From JACVRN01 sp035276685 (lineage in GTDB: Bacteria; Acidobacteriota; Blastocatellia; Pyrinomonadales; Pyrinomonadaceae), in NCBI GenBank assembly GCA_035276685.1, contig DATELK010000235.1, forward strand, positions 61,543-125,542: a DNA stretch of 64,000 bases. Reading direction: 5' to 3'. Every line of letters starts with the position of its first letter. Within the stretch, counting starts at the first letter, position 1. The translations under genes and the position numbers were made by a program. A model generated the notes under the pieces. That model had not been told where the DNA came from and ran no database searches. It was given only the letters and a program-made list of their open reading frames with translations. This document shows, piece by piece, positions 44,276 through 52,550 of the stretch.

Positions 44276-45178
44276 CTATTTCCCCCTGGACATTTCAGAT
44301 ACCAGCTCGATGAAACGCTCGCCTTGAGGGGACACGGATGCAGACTTGTAACAAAGAGCCACAGAACTTTTCGTCCTCACTTTTTGCAGGAGGCGATACC
44401 GAACGCCTCCCCAGCCGAGCTTCCTGAAGGATAAGGGCACCAGCGAGACTCCTAAACCGGCCTCGACCAATCCCACAATAGTCAGCCACACAGACGCCTC
44501 CTGCGTTACGTGCGGCGTAAAGCCAGCTTCACGGCAGACGCTCATCACCTGGTCGTAGAGTGTGGGCGCAACCTCTCGCGGGAAAAGAACGAAAGGCTCC
44601 ACGGCTACCTCTTCAAGATTCACTTTCGAGCGCCCGTTGAGACGGTGACGCGGCGGCAGCACCAGCACGAACGGCTCCCTGAGAATCGTCTCGCAGGTCA
44701 GCGTCTCGTCCTCGACCGGCTCGCGCAGAAAGCCGACCTCTATAGTGCCGTTGACGAGCGCCTTCTTCTGCCTGACTGACGAAAGCTCGTGCAGCGAGAG
44801 ACGCACCTGCGGGTAGCGTTTCCTGTAGGCCCTTATCATATCCGGGAGCGGGCCGAGCAGAGTGGAAGTGGCAAAGCCAATCTGTAGCGTCCCGCCCTCG
44901 CCTCTGCCTGCGCGGCGCACCTCTTCTAGACCATGCTTTGCCTGCGCCAGTGTCCTGCGCGCAATCGGCACTAAAGCCTCCCCTGCGGCCGTGAGCTTGA
45001 CGCCGGGTTTGCGCACGAACAGCTTAACGCCCAGAGCCTCCTCAAGGCGCTGTATCTGCTGGCTCAGCGGCGGCTGAGCCATGCCCAGCCGCTCCGCGGC
45101 CCGTGTGAAATGCAACTCCTCGGCCAGCGCCATGAAGTAGCGCAGGTGTCTGAACTCTATATTCTCTTCCATATTCAT
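44276..45178 (-). CDS. LysR-family transcriptional regulator
   Basis: The 300 residues have a LysR HTH at 7-65 (LRYFMALAEELHFTRAAERL, then PPLSQQIQRLEEALGVKLF) and a periplasmic-binding-like effector domain (about 95-300; LQIGFATSTLLGPLP, RHRLNGRSKVNLEEV). The start may be ATG 45178 or 45172; neither has a ribosome site. It is divergent from a serine hydrolase gene across a 90-base gap holding a T-N11-A palindrome, an arrangement like ampR-ampC, so it probably controls that gene and itself. Confidence 0.92.
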   Translation of the reverse strand: MNMEENIEFRHLRYFMALAEELHFTRAAERLGMAQPPLSQQIQRLEEALGVKLFVRKPGVKLTAAGEALVPIARRTLAQAKHGLEEVRRAGRGEGGTLQIGFATSTLLGPLPDMIRAYRKRYPQVRLSLHELSSVRQKKALVNGTIEVGFLREPVEDETLTCETILREPFVLVLPPRHRLNGRSKVNLEEVAVEPFVLFPREVAPTLYDQVMSVCREAGFTPHVTQEASVWLTIVGLVEAGLGVSLVPLSFRKLGWGGVRYRLLQKVRTKSSVALCYKSASVSPQGERFIELVSEMSRGK

Positions 45179-45200
45179 AAGATATTAAACCATACTTTCT

Positions 45201-45215
45201 ATATGTTGGACATAT
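45201..45215 (+). promoter_or_regulatory. LysR-type T-N11-A operator
   Basis: ATATGT-TGG-ACATAT is a perfect palindrome containing the T-N11-A pattern of LysR sites. It lies between the divergent LysR and serine-hydrolase genes. Confidence 0.55.
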
Positions 45216-45268
45216 TAAGTTTCGTGAATATAAGATGGCTCCAAATACATGAGCCGGTGGGGGAGGCA

Positions 45269-47023
45269 ATGAACATCAAAAGGTTATACGTCTTATTTCT
45301 GCTGATAGCTGTTGTGGGTCTTGTCTCGTATTGGCAGGCACGCGCCAACGCTGTCGCCGAAAGAGATAGGGAGCTTCAGACGCGCCTCAGGCAATATCTG
45401 GACAGGGCCGCCCCGTTCGGATTCTCAGGCGGAATACTTGTCGCGAAGAAAGGGGAGGTGCTTGTGGCGAGGGGCTATGGCTACGCTGACCGTGCCCGGC
45501 GACTGCCCAACACGGCAGACACCGTCTTTTACATAGGGTCTAACACCAAGCAGTTCACTGCGGCCGCCATACTCAAGCTTGAGCAGCAAGGCAAGCTTAG
45601 TGTAAATGACCCTGTCAGCAAATTTTTCGCTAACGTGCCCGAAGACAAGGCCGCGATAACGATTCACCACCTGCTGACTCACACCTCCGGCTTGGCACAC
45701 GATGTAGGCGACCCTTACGGCAGGCCCGTGGGCCGGGACGAGCAGGTGCGCCGCGTTCTTGACAGTAAGCTAGAGGCCAAGCTTGGGACTTACGGCTACT
45801 CTAACGCCGGATACATGCTCGCCGCCGCGATAGTCGAAATAGCCTCCGGCTCCGGTTACGAAAGCTACCTTCAGCGTAACCTCTTCGCCCCGGCCGGGAT
45901 GTCGCACACAGGATATAGACTGCCGAAGTGGGACACGGCCAAAGTAGCGCACGGGTATGCAGGCGGCGTGGATCAGGGCTCGCCTCTGGAAAGGGCATCG
46001 TGGATGGCGGACGGGCCGACCTGGGCCGTGCGCGGCGCGGGAGGCATGCTCTCGACGCTGGGCGACCAGTACCGTTGGCACCGCGCACTAGAGGGCGACT
46101 CCGTTCTCTCCGCCGCACAAAGGCAGAAGCTCATTACACCGTACGTCCTTGAGGACGGCGGGCCATCGCATTACGGCTACGGCTGGTCAATCTCTATGAC
46201 GCCGCGCAACACCAGGCTTGTCAGTCACAACGGGAGCGACGGAATCTTTTACGCGGCGTTCGAGCGCTATGTGGACGAAGGCGTAGTCGTCGTCATGATA
46301 ACTAACGACATCACGCCGGAATTTAATGCTATTCACGAACGCGTGAAGAGGATGGCCTTCGAGCCTTTGAGCCCGGTCGTGCCGCCCGAAGTGCGAGCGC
46401 TCGCGAAACGGCCGCCCGTCAGCCTCTATAAGGGAAGGTATCGCTCGTCTCAGTCCGCCGCTTTCGACATTTCAGTGGACGGCGACAAACTCGTGCTACG
46501 TCCCGTCGGACAGGACGCTATTAATCTACTCATAGGGGCCGGTGACGAGCTTGGTGGACGACTCAACCAGATGACAAGCAGCACCGCCGCGCTGTTGGCC
46601 GAGGCAAGAGAGGGCAAGTTCGAGTTGCTCCGCGCCGCGACGGGCAAGAGCTTCGAGCCATTCAAGCGGTTCTTCGAAGGGCGACTCAAAGCAGGCGGCG
46701 AGGGCCGGGCCGAAATACTTGGCTCCTTGCCGGATTGGTGGACGGGCGACATGCGGCCTGTGACTGTCATCAGGCCCGGGGCGGAGCAGCCGCTCCTGTC
46801 CGTCTACTGGAACGGCCCGAAGGTGGTCGAGATGAGTGCAGGCGCTCCTGAGCCTTACCGCGCCTTGCTCATCCCGCGCTCGGACACGGAATTTGTCGGC
46901 TATCATCCGGGTCTGGAGACGGTGCTTAAAGTCAGCTTTGGATGTGCGCCCGGCCAGAGCGAGAGTCTCTTAACGGTGACTACCCCTCGTGGAACGGTCT
47001 CTGCTCGGAAAGAAGGCCCTTGA
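45269..47023 (+). CDS. Beta-lactamase-fold serine hydrolase (class C-like), membrane/exported
   Basis: I start at ATG 45269, preceded by GGGGGAGG and opening a signal or anchor (LYVLFLLIAVVGLVSYWQA); the longer frame upstream overlaps the divergent LysR gene. The 584 residues carry the serine-hydrolase motifs SNTK (SxxK) near 92-95, YSN near 170, and HNG near 320. A C-terminal lipocalin-like domain (YKGRYRSSQSAAFDISVDGD) is typical of class-C-related esterases and peptidases rather than true beta-lactamases. It acts outside the cytoplasm. The divergent LysR gene suggests inducible expression. Confidence 0.9.
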   Translation: MNIKRLYVLFLLIAVVGLVSYWQARANAVAERDRELQTRLRQYLDRAAPFGFSGGILVAKKGEVLVARGYGYADRARRLPNTADTVFYIGSNTKQFTAAAILKLEQQGKLSVNDPVSKFFANVPEDKAAITIHHLLTHTSGLAHDVGDPYGRPVGRDEQVRRVLDSKLEAKLGTYGYSNAGYMLAAAIVEIASGSGYESYLQRNLFAPAGMSHTGYRLPKWDTAKVAHGYAGGVDQGSPLERASWMADGPTWAVRGAGGMLSTLGDQYRWHRALEGDSVLSAAQRQKLITPYVLEDGGPSHYGYGWSISMTPRNTRLVSHNGSDGIFYAAFERYVDEGVVVVMITNDITPEFNAIHERVKRMAFEPLSPVVPPEVRALAKRPPVSLYKGRYRSSQSAAFDISVDGDKLVLRPVGQDAINLLIGAGDELGGRLNQMTSSTAALLAEAREGKFELLRAATGKSFEPFKRFFEGRLKAGGEGRAEILGSLPDWWTGDMRPVTVIRPGAEQPLLSVYWNGPKVVEMSAGAPEPYRALLIPRSDTEFVGYHPGLETVLKVSFGCAPGQSESLLTVTTPRGTVSARKEGP

Positions 47024-47038
47024 CCCGTAAAGAATCGG

Positions 47039-47061
47039 GAGCGTTTACAACGTTAACGCTC
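47039..47061 (+). terminator. Stem-loop after serine hydrolase gene
   Basis: GAGCGTT and AACGCTC pair perfectly with a 9-base loop, 16 bases after the stop. There is no clean U-tract. Confidence 0.35.
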
Positions 47062-47144
47062 GTGCTGTCCTTTACGTCTTATAGCAAGTAAAACTCTACG
47101 GCTGATTGGAGTCTTTGCTTGGTGATGAGAGCGCTTCAGGCGGC

Positions 47145-47876
47145 ATGCTGTCTTACGCTTCTGGCTGTTTTATCGGCTTCCTCCTTCTCAAGACCTTCCG
47201 GCGCATCGCCCGCTTGGACGTAAAGAGTAGACGGCCCTTCGGCTTCGTCCTCTGTTTCGGCGGCTTCGAGTTCGGCAACATCATCCCTACGCGCGTCATC
47301 ATGGATAACCTCATAGCCGCCGGAAAGATTCCCCCGACGCTAGTCGTGCTCGTAGATAACGTGGATGCTAAAAGCGAGCAGGGCGGATACGCCTCTACCA
47401 TACAGTTCCTCGCGGACGAGCTACTGCCGCAGCTACGCAAACAATACAACCTGACCGCCGAGCCGGATAAAGCTGTGATTGCCGGAACCAGTCGTCGTGG
47501 GCTTGTCGCGGCCATCGTCGGCTTCCGTCGCCCGGAGATTTTTGGCGGCGTGTTGTCCATGTCCGGAGCCTTCTTCTGGCGGCCGGGAAAAGATGCGGAA
47601 TATGAGTGGCTGGCCGCACAGTTCGCCGCCAACCCCACGCGGAGGCCTAAGCTTTACCTGACGGTGGGACTGCTTGAGACCGTAGTCACGCCGGGAAATG
47701 CGGGCCACTACATGCTGGCAACCAATAGACACCTGCGTAACGTGCTACAGGCCAAGGGCTACAGGTTTAAGATGACGGAGTTTTACGGCGGGCACGAAGA
47801 CTCCAACTGGCAAGGCGGTTTCGCAGACGGGCTCATCTATCTACTTGGCCGGAAGGATTATCGCTCTACTCAATAA
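47145..47876 (+). CDS. Enterochelin-esterase-like alpha/beta hydrolase, probably 5'-damaged
   Basis: The body matches Fes/IroE-type esterases: IPTRVIMDNLIAAGKIPP, ADELLPQLRKQY, nucleophile motif AGTSRRG, EIFGGVLSMSG, GLLE and a late GGHEDSNWQGG with the His. Family members normally have a signal peptide and about 80-100 more residues before this. Here a good signal peptide (MRALQAACCLTLLAVLSA) is encoded from ATG 47125 in another frame that stops at a TAA near 47221, and the intervening domain is missing. The nucleophile motif normally reads GSSLGG; here one Gly is Arg. A deletion plus frameshift is likely, so the gene may be a pseudogene. The start is uncertain. Confidence 0.6.
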   Translation: MLSYASGCFIGFLLLKTFRRIARLDVKSRRPFGFVLCFGGFEFGNIIPTRVIMDNLIAAGKIPPTLVVLVDNVDAKSEQGGYASTIQFLADELLPQLRKQYNLTAEPDKAVIAGTSRRGLVAAIVGFRRPEIFGGVLSMSGAFFWRPGKDAEYEWLAAQFAANPTRRPKLYLTVGLLETVVTPGNAGHYMLATNRHLRNVLQAKGYRFKMTEFYGGHEDSNWQGGFADGLIYLLGRKDYRSTQ

Positions 47877-47880
47877 CGAG

Positions 47881-49596
47881 CTATTTAACTTTCATGATAA
47901 GGAACGTGAGGTCGTCGTGCTGCGGGGTGCTGCCGCACCACTCCTCCACGGCGCGCACCAGCATCTCGCGTATCTGGTCTGCGCTGAGGTGCGCCGTGCG
48001 GGCTATGGCATCCTGTAGGCGATGCTCGCCGAACTCTTCTCCTTCACGGTTGAGCGCTTCGGTCACTCCGTCCGTGTAGGCGACCAGAATGTCTCCGCTC
48101 TCCAACTGAACAGTCTCCTGTTCATAAAGACAGGGCTCGAAAAGCCCTATCACCATGCCGCCTGTTTCCAGCATCTGCCAGCTGCGTTTAGTAAACTCTT
48201 TGATGAGTCTTATTCTGGTTGGAGAATCCTGTAAGGGCTGCGGCTCGACCGAAACATCTTCCGGCGCGCGGCTCGCTTGTACGTCGTCTCCCGAAATATA
48301 GAGCATGGGAGGATTGTGTCCGGCGTTAACGTAAGTCAGTCGCTTCGTGTGCTCGTCGAACTGCCCGTAGAAGAAGGTGACGTAGGTCGCCTGTCGCGTC
48401 GAGCCGTATAGTAAACGGTTGATGGCCACCATCATGTCTGTCAACTCAAACTGCGGCTGGCCCTGCGGCGCGCTCTGCATCATGGTCTGACTGCGAAGCG
48501 CGGCCTGCACGCTCGCCATCACGAGCGCGGCTGAAATCCCTTTGCCAGCCACGTCGGCTATAGCCACTCCCAGTTGTTGATTACCCAGGGGAAGAAAGTC
48601 GTAGTAATCGCCGCCCACGCCGCGCGCAGGTCTACAGAAGCCTGACAGCTCAAGCTGTTCGGACGGGGGCAGCTCTTCCGGCAGAAGGCCCTGCTGTACT
48701 TCTGCGGCGAGCTGCAACTCACGGCGCAGCTGCTCTTCGGAGACTATGCGCTCAATCAACCTTGCGTTCTCAATGACGAAGGCCAACTCGCCCGCGACGC
48801 TCATCAACATCTCTTTATCTTTTGACGAGTACTTGTGGCGGGCGCGTCTGGGCCCGAGGGAAAGAATGCCGACGAGCTGGTCTCTGATTGTTATCTGAAG
48901 CAGGAGCGTTGATTTGATGCGCTTGAGCACGTCGCTCTCGCGCTCTCTGGCCGCACGCATGGCGGGCGCGGCTCCTTCAAAAGCGCGCTGCCACGTCTCG
49001 AACTCTATGGGCTCTATGGTGAGCGGAGTCGCCAGGTGTCTGAGGCGAGTGATGATGAAAGCGTCGCGCGCAATCCGCAGGTGCGGTCTCTCCGAGGTGC
49101 CGTTTTCATAAGCCCTCTGGAACTGCGGCGCGGAGACTCGACAAACGTAGTCGCCCGTCTCGTCATCGCGCACAAAGATGGAAACATTCTCGGCCCCGAG
49201 CGCGTCCCTGATTTTGTTCACGATTGAATCGTAGAGGCTGTCTAGGCTTGTGGCGGAGCGTGCCTCCTGTCCTAAATCGAAGAGTATGCGCCGCTCGTCA
49301 TATTCTGCGGGCGCAAAGCGTCTCTCCACCACACGAACCAGCCGCCGCGTGACTACCATGTGTACGAGTCCGAAGAACATGAAGGAGATGGTGAGCAGAA
49401 GCCAGCCCGTGTAGTGACGAAACCTGTCTACAAAGGCTGTGCGCCCGGCGTTAAGGGCAAACAGGAACGCCGACGCGAAAAGCGCCAGCTCAAGCGCGAG
49501 CGTAATTCTCGCCACCGTGAGAAGAGGGCGCAGCTGCTTTACCTTGCGGGCCATGCTAGTGCGCCCCGGAAGATAGAAACGAGGTAAAATTCTCAT
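47881..49596 (-). CDS. Membrane GAF-domain PP2C/SpoIIE-type phosphatase
   Basis: Of 571 residues, two membrane helices (about 28-48 and 64-84) precede a GAF sensor domain (about 105-290). The SpoIIE/RsbU-type phosphatase domain (about 320-570) has GVGGDYYDFLPL, IADVAGKGISAAL, GDILVAYTDGVTEA and HDDLTFLIMKV, so the metal-binding Asp residues are present. Such enzymes dephosphorylate anti-sigma-antagonist proteins in partner-switching stress signalling; no partner is encoded nearby. It starts 15 bases after the stop of the permease on the same strand, so they share a transcript. Confidence 0.92.
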   Translation of the reverse strand: MRILPRFYLPGRTSMARKVKQLRPLLTVARITLALELALFASAFLFALNAGRTAFVDRFRHYTGWLLLTISFMFFGLVHMVVTRRLVRVVERRFAPAEYDERRILFDLGQEARSATSLDSLYDSIVNKIRDALGAENVSIFVRDDETGDYVCRVSAPQFQRAYENGTSERPHLRIARDAFIITRLRHLATPLTIEPIEFETWQRAFEGAAPAMRAARERESDVLKRIKSTLLLQITIRDQLVGILSLGPRRARHKYSSKDKEMLMSVAGELAFVIENARLIERIVSEEQLRRELQLAAEVQQGLLPEELPPSEQLELSGFCRPARGVGGDYYDFLPLGNQQLGVAIADVAGKGISAALVMASVQAALRSQTMMQSAPQGQPQFELTDMMVAINRLLYGSTRQATYVTFFYGQFDEHTKRLTYVNAGHNPPMLYISGDDVQASRAPEDVSVEPQPLQDSPTRIRLIKEFTKRSWQMLETGGMVIGLFEPCLYEQETVQLESGDILVAYTDGVTEALNREGEEFGEHRLQDAIARTAHLSADQIREMLVRAVEEWCGSTPQHDDLTFLIMKVK

Positions 49597-49611
49597 CTGT
49601 CCCAGACCCTT

Positions 49612-52035
49612 CTATTCATAACGCAGCGCCACCATGGGGTCTATGCGTGTCGCGCGCCGCGCGGGGATATAACATGCAAGGCCTGCCACCAGCATCAGGA
49701 AGAGCGAGACGCAAAGGAGCGTCAGCGGGTCAGTGGCGGCGACTCCGAAGAGCAGGCTTTTAATCAGTCGTGTTAAGACCAGGCTGGCAAGGAGCCCCAC
49801 GCCTACGCCCACGAGCGTCAGCACCATTCCCTGTCCCACTACCAGCTTGAGCACGTCGCGCGCCTGCGCTCCGAGCGCCATGCGCAGGCCGATTTCGCGC
49901 GTGTTCTGTGTGACGACGTAAGCCATCACGCTGTAGATGCCAATCATGGCCAGAAACAGCGCCACGCCCGCGAAGATTGTGAGCAGCAGCATGGTCAGTC
50001 GCCTGTCCGCGACGGAGTTGTTAATCACTTCCTGCATGGTCTGCACATTATGAACCGGCTGCGACGGGTCAACCTCCGCGACCGCGTGCCGTATGCTTGA
50101 GACCAGCTCGGAGCGCTCGCCTGCGGCGCGCACTATGAGCGTCATCCCCTGTGTCAGCGCCGAGGATTCCGTCTGAGCGTAGGAGGTATAAACTTCCGGC
50201 ATGATGGATTGCGTCAGGCCGGATTGTCTTACATCCCTTACGACGCCCACTATGGTCAGCCAGCCCGTCTCCTCTTTGCGAATACGCTGGCCCACCACCA
50301 CAGCACGGCCCGGCAGGTAGCGCCTTGCAAAAGTCTGGTTAACGATGGCGACGGGAACAGCGCCCTGCCTGTCCTGTGCATTGAAGTAGCGCCCCTCTAC
50401 CAGGGGGATGCCGAGCGTGTGAAAGAAGTCCGGGCTTGCGGCGCGATACTCCGCTATGGGCTCGCGGCCCGGCCCCGGCTCCGGCTCGCCTTCGACCCAG
50501 ATTTTTCCGTTGTGCCCTGTATTCTGTATCGGAAGAATATTTATTACTCCGGCTGCCTCAACGCCCGGGCGCGCGTAGATGTTATCCAGCATCTTCTGAT
50601 AAAAGGCGGCCCTCGATTCGTTCGTGCCGTAGGTGGCCTGCGGCAGCGTCAGTCCCATGGTGATGACGTTCTCGGGCTTCATGCCTGTGTCCGTGCGAAG
50701 CAGCTGCGTAAAGCTTTTGATGAGCAGGCCCGCGCCAACAAGAAGCACCAGAGCGGCCGCTACCTCAAGCACGACGAGCGTGCTTCTTATCAAGCTGCGC
50801 GAAGTGCCTCCGCCCGTGCTGCCTCCCTCTTTAAGCGCCGTCTGAACGTCCGTCTTAGAGCTTTGAATGGCCGGGGCTAGTCCGAATATCATCCCTGTAA
50901 AAAACGAGAGCAGCAGCGTGAAGCCCATGACGCGCCCGTCCACGTTTACTTCGCCCAGTCGCGGCGTGAACATAACGGCCCAGCTTGTCAGCGCGTCCAC
51001 GGCCCACCGGGAGATGAGCAGCCCCAGCGCGCCGCCTAAGATAAAGAGCAGCACGCTCTCGGTTAAGAACTGTCGAACGAGCCGCCAGCGTCCAGCCCCT
51101 AGCGCCATGCGTATAGCGACCTCTTTGCGTCTAGCAGCCGAGCGGGCAAGCAGCAGGTTCGCCACGTTCGTGCATGCAATCAGAAGCACGAACCCTACAG
51201 CGCCCAACAGCACCAGCAAGGCTGGACGCGCGAACATAACCAGCTCTTCGTGGAGCGCAACCAGCTGCACGCCGCGACCCGTCTGCACTTCCGGGTACTG
51301 CTGCTCTATGCGGCGCGCAATCGTCGTCATGCCTGCCTGCGCCTGCTCAAGCGTCACGCCCGGCTTAAGCCTCGCCAAGGTCATCAGCCAGTGATTGTCA
51401 CGATTGCTGAGCTGGTCTTCCGTTAATTCCAGAGGCGTCCAGAGCTGTGTCGAGCGAGAAGGAAACTGAAAGCCTCGCGGCATCACGCCCACGACCGTGT
51501 ACTGCCGACCGCTCAGGGTTATCTCCCTGTCTATAATCTCCGGGTCGGCTCCGAAATTTCGTCTCCACAAAGCGTCGCTCAGGATAACGACGCGCTTGCT
51601 ACCCGACGCATCCTCTCCCGCCTGAAAGCCTCGACCGAGGGTCGGCCTTATGCCTACAAGGTCGAAGAAGTTGGCCGTCACGGTCGAGCCCGTCACGCGC
51701 TCCGGCACGTCCTTTCCCTGAAGACTGTAGCCCGCCGATTGATACGCGGCCATGTCCGTGAACGAGTCGTTCTGCTCGCGCCAGTCTATGAAATTCTGGA
51801 AAGAGACCGTGCCCTTAAAGCCTGAGCCGCGCTCGGTCTTTACCTCCCAGAGCATGACGAGCTGTTCCGGCTGCGGAAAGGGAAGCGGCCTCAAAAGCAC
51901 AGCGTTGACGACGGAGAAGATGGCCGTGTTAGCGCCTATCCCAAGCGCGAGCGTCAGAATCGCGACAATCGTGAAGCCCGGCTGCCTGAGCATCATGCGC
52001 GCCGCGTAGCTCAAATCTTTCCACAGATTATTCAT
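49612..52035 (-). CDS. ADOP-family ABC transporter permease (FtsX/MacB-like)
   Basis: I use ATG 52035, which has GGAGG upstream and begins the usual NNLWKDLSYAARMMLRQPGF; the frame extends 45 codons further without similarity. The 807 residues have two FtsX modules (TLALGIGANTAIF first, SVMAYVVTQNTREIGLRMALGA last) with MacB-like periplasmic domains, ending DPMVALRYE. It has no soluble prefix domain. It is divergent from the padR at 52200 and upstream of a phosphatase in one operon. No ATPase partner is nearby. Confidence 0.92.
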   Translation of the reverse strand: MNNLWKDLSYAARMMLRQPGFTIVAILTLALGIGANTAIFSVVNAVLLRPLPFPQPEQLVMLWEVKTERGSGFKGTVSFQNFIDWREQNDSFTDMAAYQSAGYSLQGKDVPERVTGSTVTANFFDLVGIRPTLGRGFQAGEDASGSKRVVILSDALWRRNFGADPEIIDREITLSGRQYTVVGVMPRGFQFPSRSTQLWTPLELTEDQLSNRDNHWLMTLARLKPGVTLEQAQAGMTTIARRIEQQYPEVQTGRGVQLVALHEELVMFARPALLVLLGAVGFVLLIACTNVANLLLARSAARRKEVAIRMALGAGRWRLVRQFLTESVLLFILGGALGLLISRWAVDALTSWAVMFTPRLGEVNVDGRVMGFTLLLSFFTGMIFGLAPAIQSSKTDVQTALKEGGSTGGGTSRSLIRSTLVVLEVAAALVLLVGAGLLIKSFTQLLRTDTGMKPENVITMGLTLPQATYGTNESRAAFYQKMLDNIYARPGVEAAGVINILPIQNTGHNGKIWVEGEPEPGPGREPIAEYRAASPDFFHTLGIPLVEGRYFNAQDRQGAVPVAIVNQTFARRYLPGRAVVVGQRIRKEETGWLTIVGVVRDVRQSGLTQSIMPEVYTSYAQTESSALTQGMTLIVRAAGERSELVSSIRHAVAEVDPSQPVHNVQTMQEVINNSVADRRLTMLLLTIFAGVALFLAMIGIYSVMAYVVTQNTREIGLRMALGAQARDVLKLVVGQGMVLTLVGVGVGLLASLVLTRLIKSLLFGVAATDPLTLLCVSLFLMLVAGLACYIPARRATRIDPMVALRYE

Positions 52036-52163
52036 GCAGGGACGGCCTCCGGAATTTCGGAGCCTAAGCTCATGACTGAAACTTTCAACCCTTTGGGTTT
52101 CAGTATGAGAACACCGCGAGCGCGCCTTTTGTGACAAAAACTTTGCGCCCCGAAAAGTTCCGG

Positions 52164-52210
52164 TTGCCATCCCGACAGGTGTTTAAGTAATATATGCCTA
52201 TGGCATATAT
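52164..52210 (+). promoter_or_regulatory. padR promoter with 21-bp palindrome over start; leaderless
   Basis: A -35-like TTGCCA (52164-52169) and -10-like TAATAT (52188-52193) are 18 bases apart. Perfect arms ATATATGCC (52190-52198) and GGCATATAT (52202-52210) flank TAT, covering the -10 box and the ATG at 52200. Transcription should begin at or next to that ATG. The operator could also affect the divergent permease. Confidence 0.65.
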
Positions 52211-52550
52211 CGAGTCAATTTTCGACCGCGAGCTGAAGAAGGGGAGCGCGGAGCTCTTGATACTCTCGCTGGTCGAGCACAGGCCGCGACACGGATACGA
52301 AATCAGCAAGCTGATTGAGGAGCGCTCAGAGGGCGTGCTGCGCTTCAACGTCGCTTCGCTCTACCCGCTGCTTTACCGTCTGGAAAGACGTGGGTGGGTT
52401 GACGGGCGATGGGTGGAGAAGGCGGGCCAGCGCAGGCGTCGCTACTACCGTTTGACCACCGAAGGCAAGAAGGTGCTCGCCGCTCAACGACACACCTGGC
52501 GCGAGTTCGTCATAGCCATAGAGCGCGTCACAGGACTGGAACATGCCTGA
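52200..52550 (+). CDS. PadR-family transcriptional regulator
   Basis: The 116 residues carry the PadR fold (LLILSLVEHRPRHGYEISKLI, FNVASLYPLLYRLERRGWV, YRLTTEGKKVL). An in-frame ATG at 52194 is also possible, but 52200 sits six bases after the -10 box, the same spacing as in the other padR here. The stop overlaps the permease gene by eight bases. It probably represses its operon through the palindrome over its start codon. Confidence 0.92.
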   Translation: MAYIESIFDRELKKGSAELLILSLVEHRPRHGYEISKLIEERSEGVLRFNVASLYPLLYRLERRGWVDGRWVEKAGQRRRRYYRLTTEGKKVLAAQRHTWREFVIAIERVTGLEHA

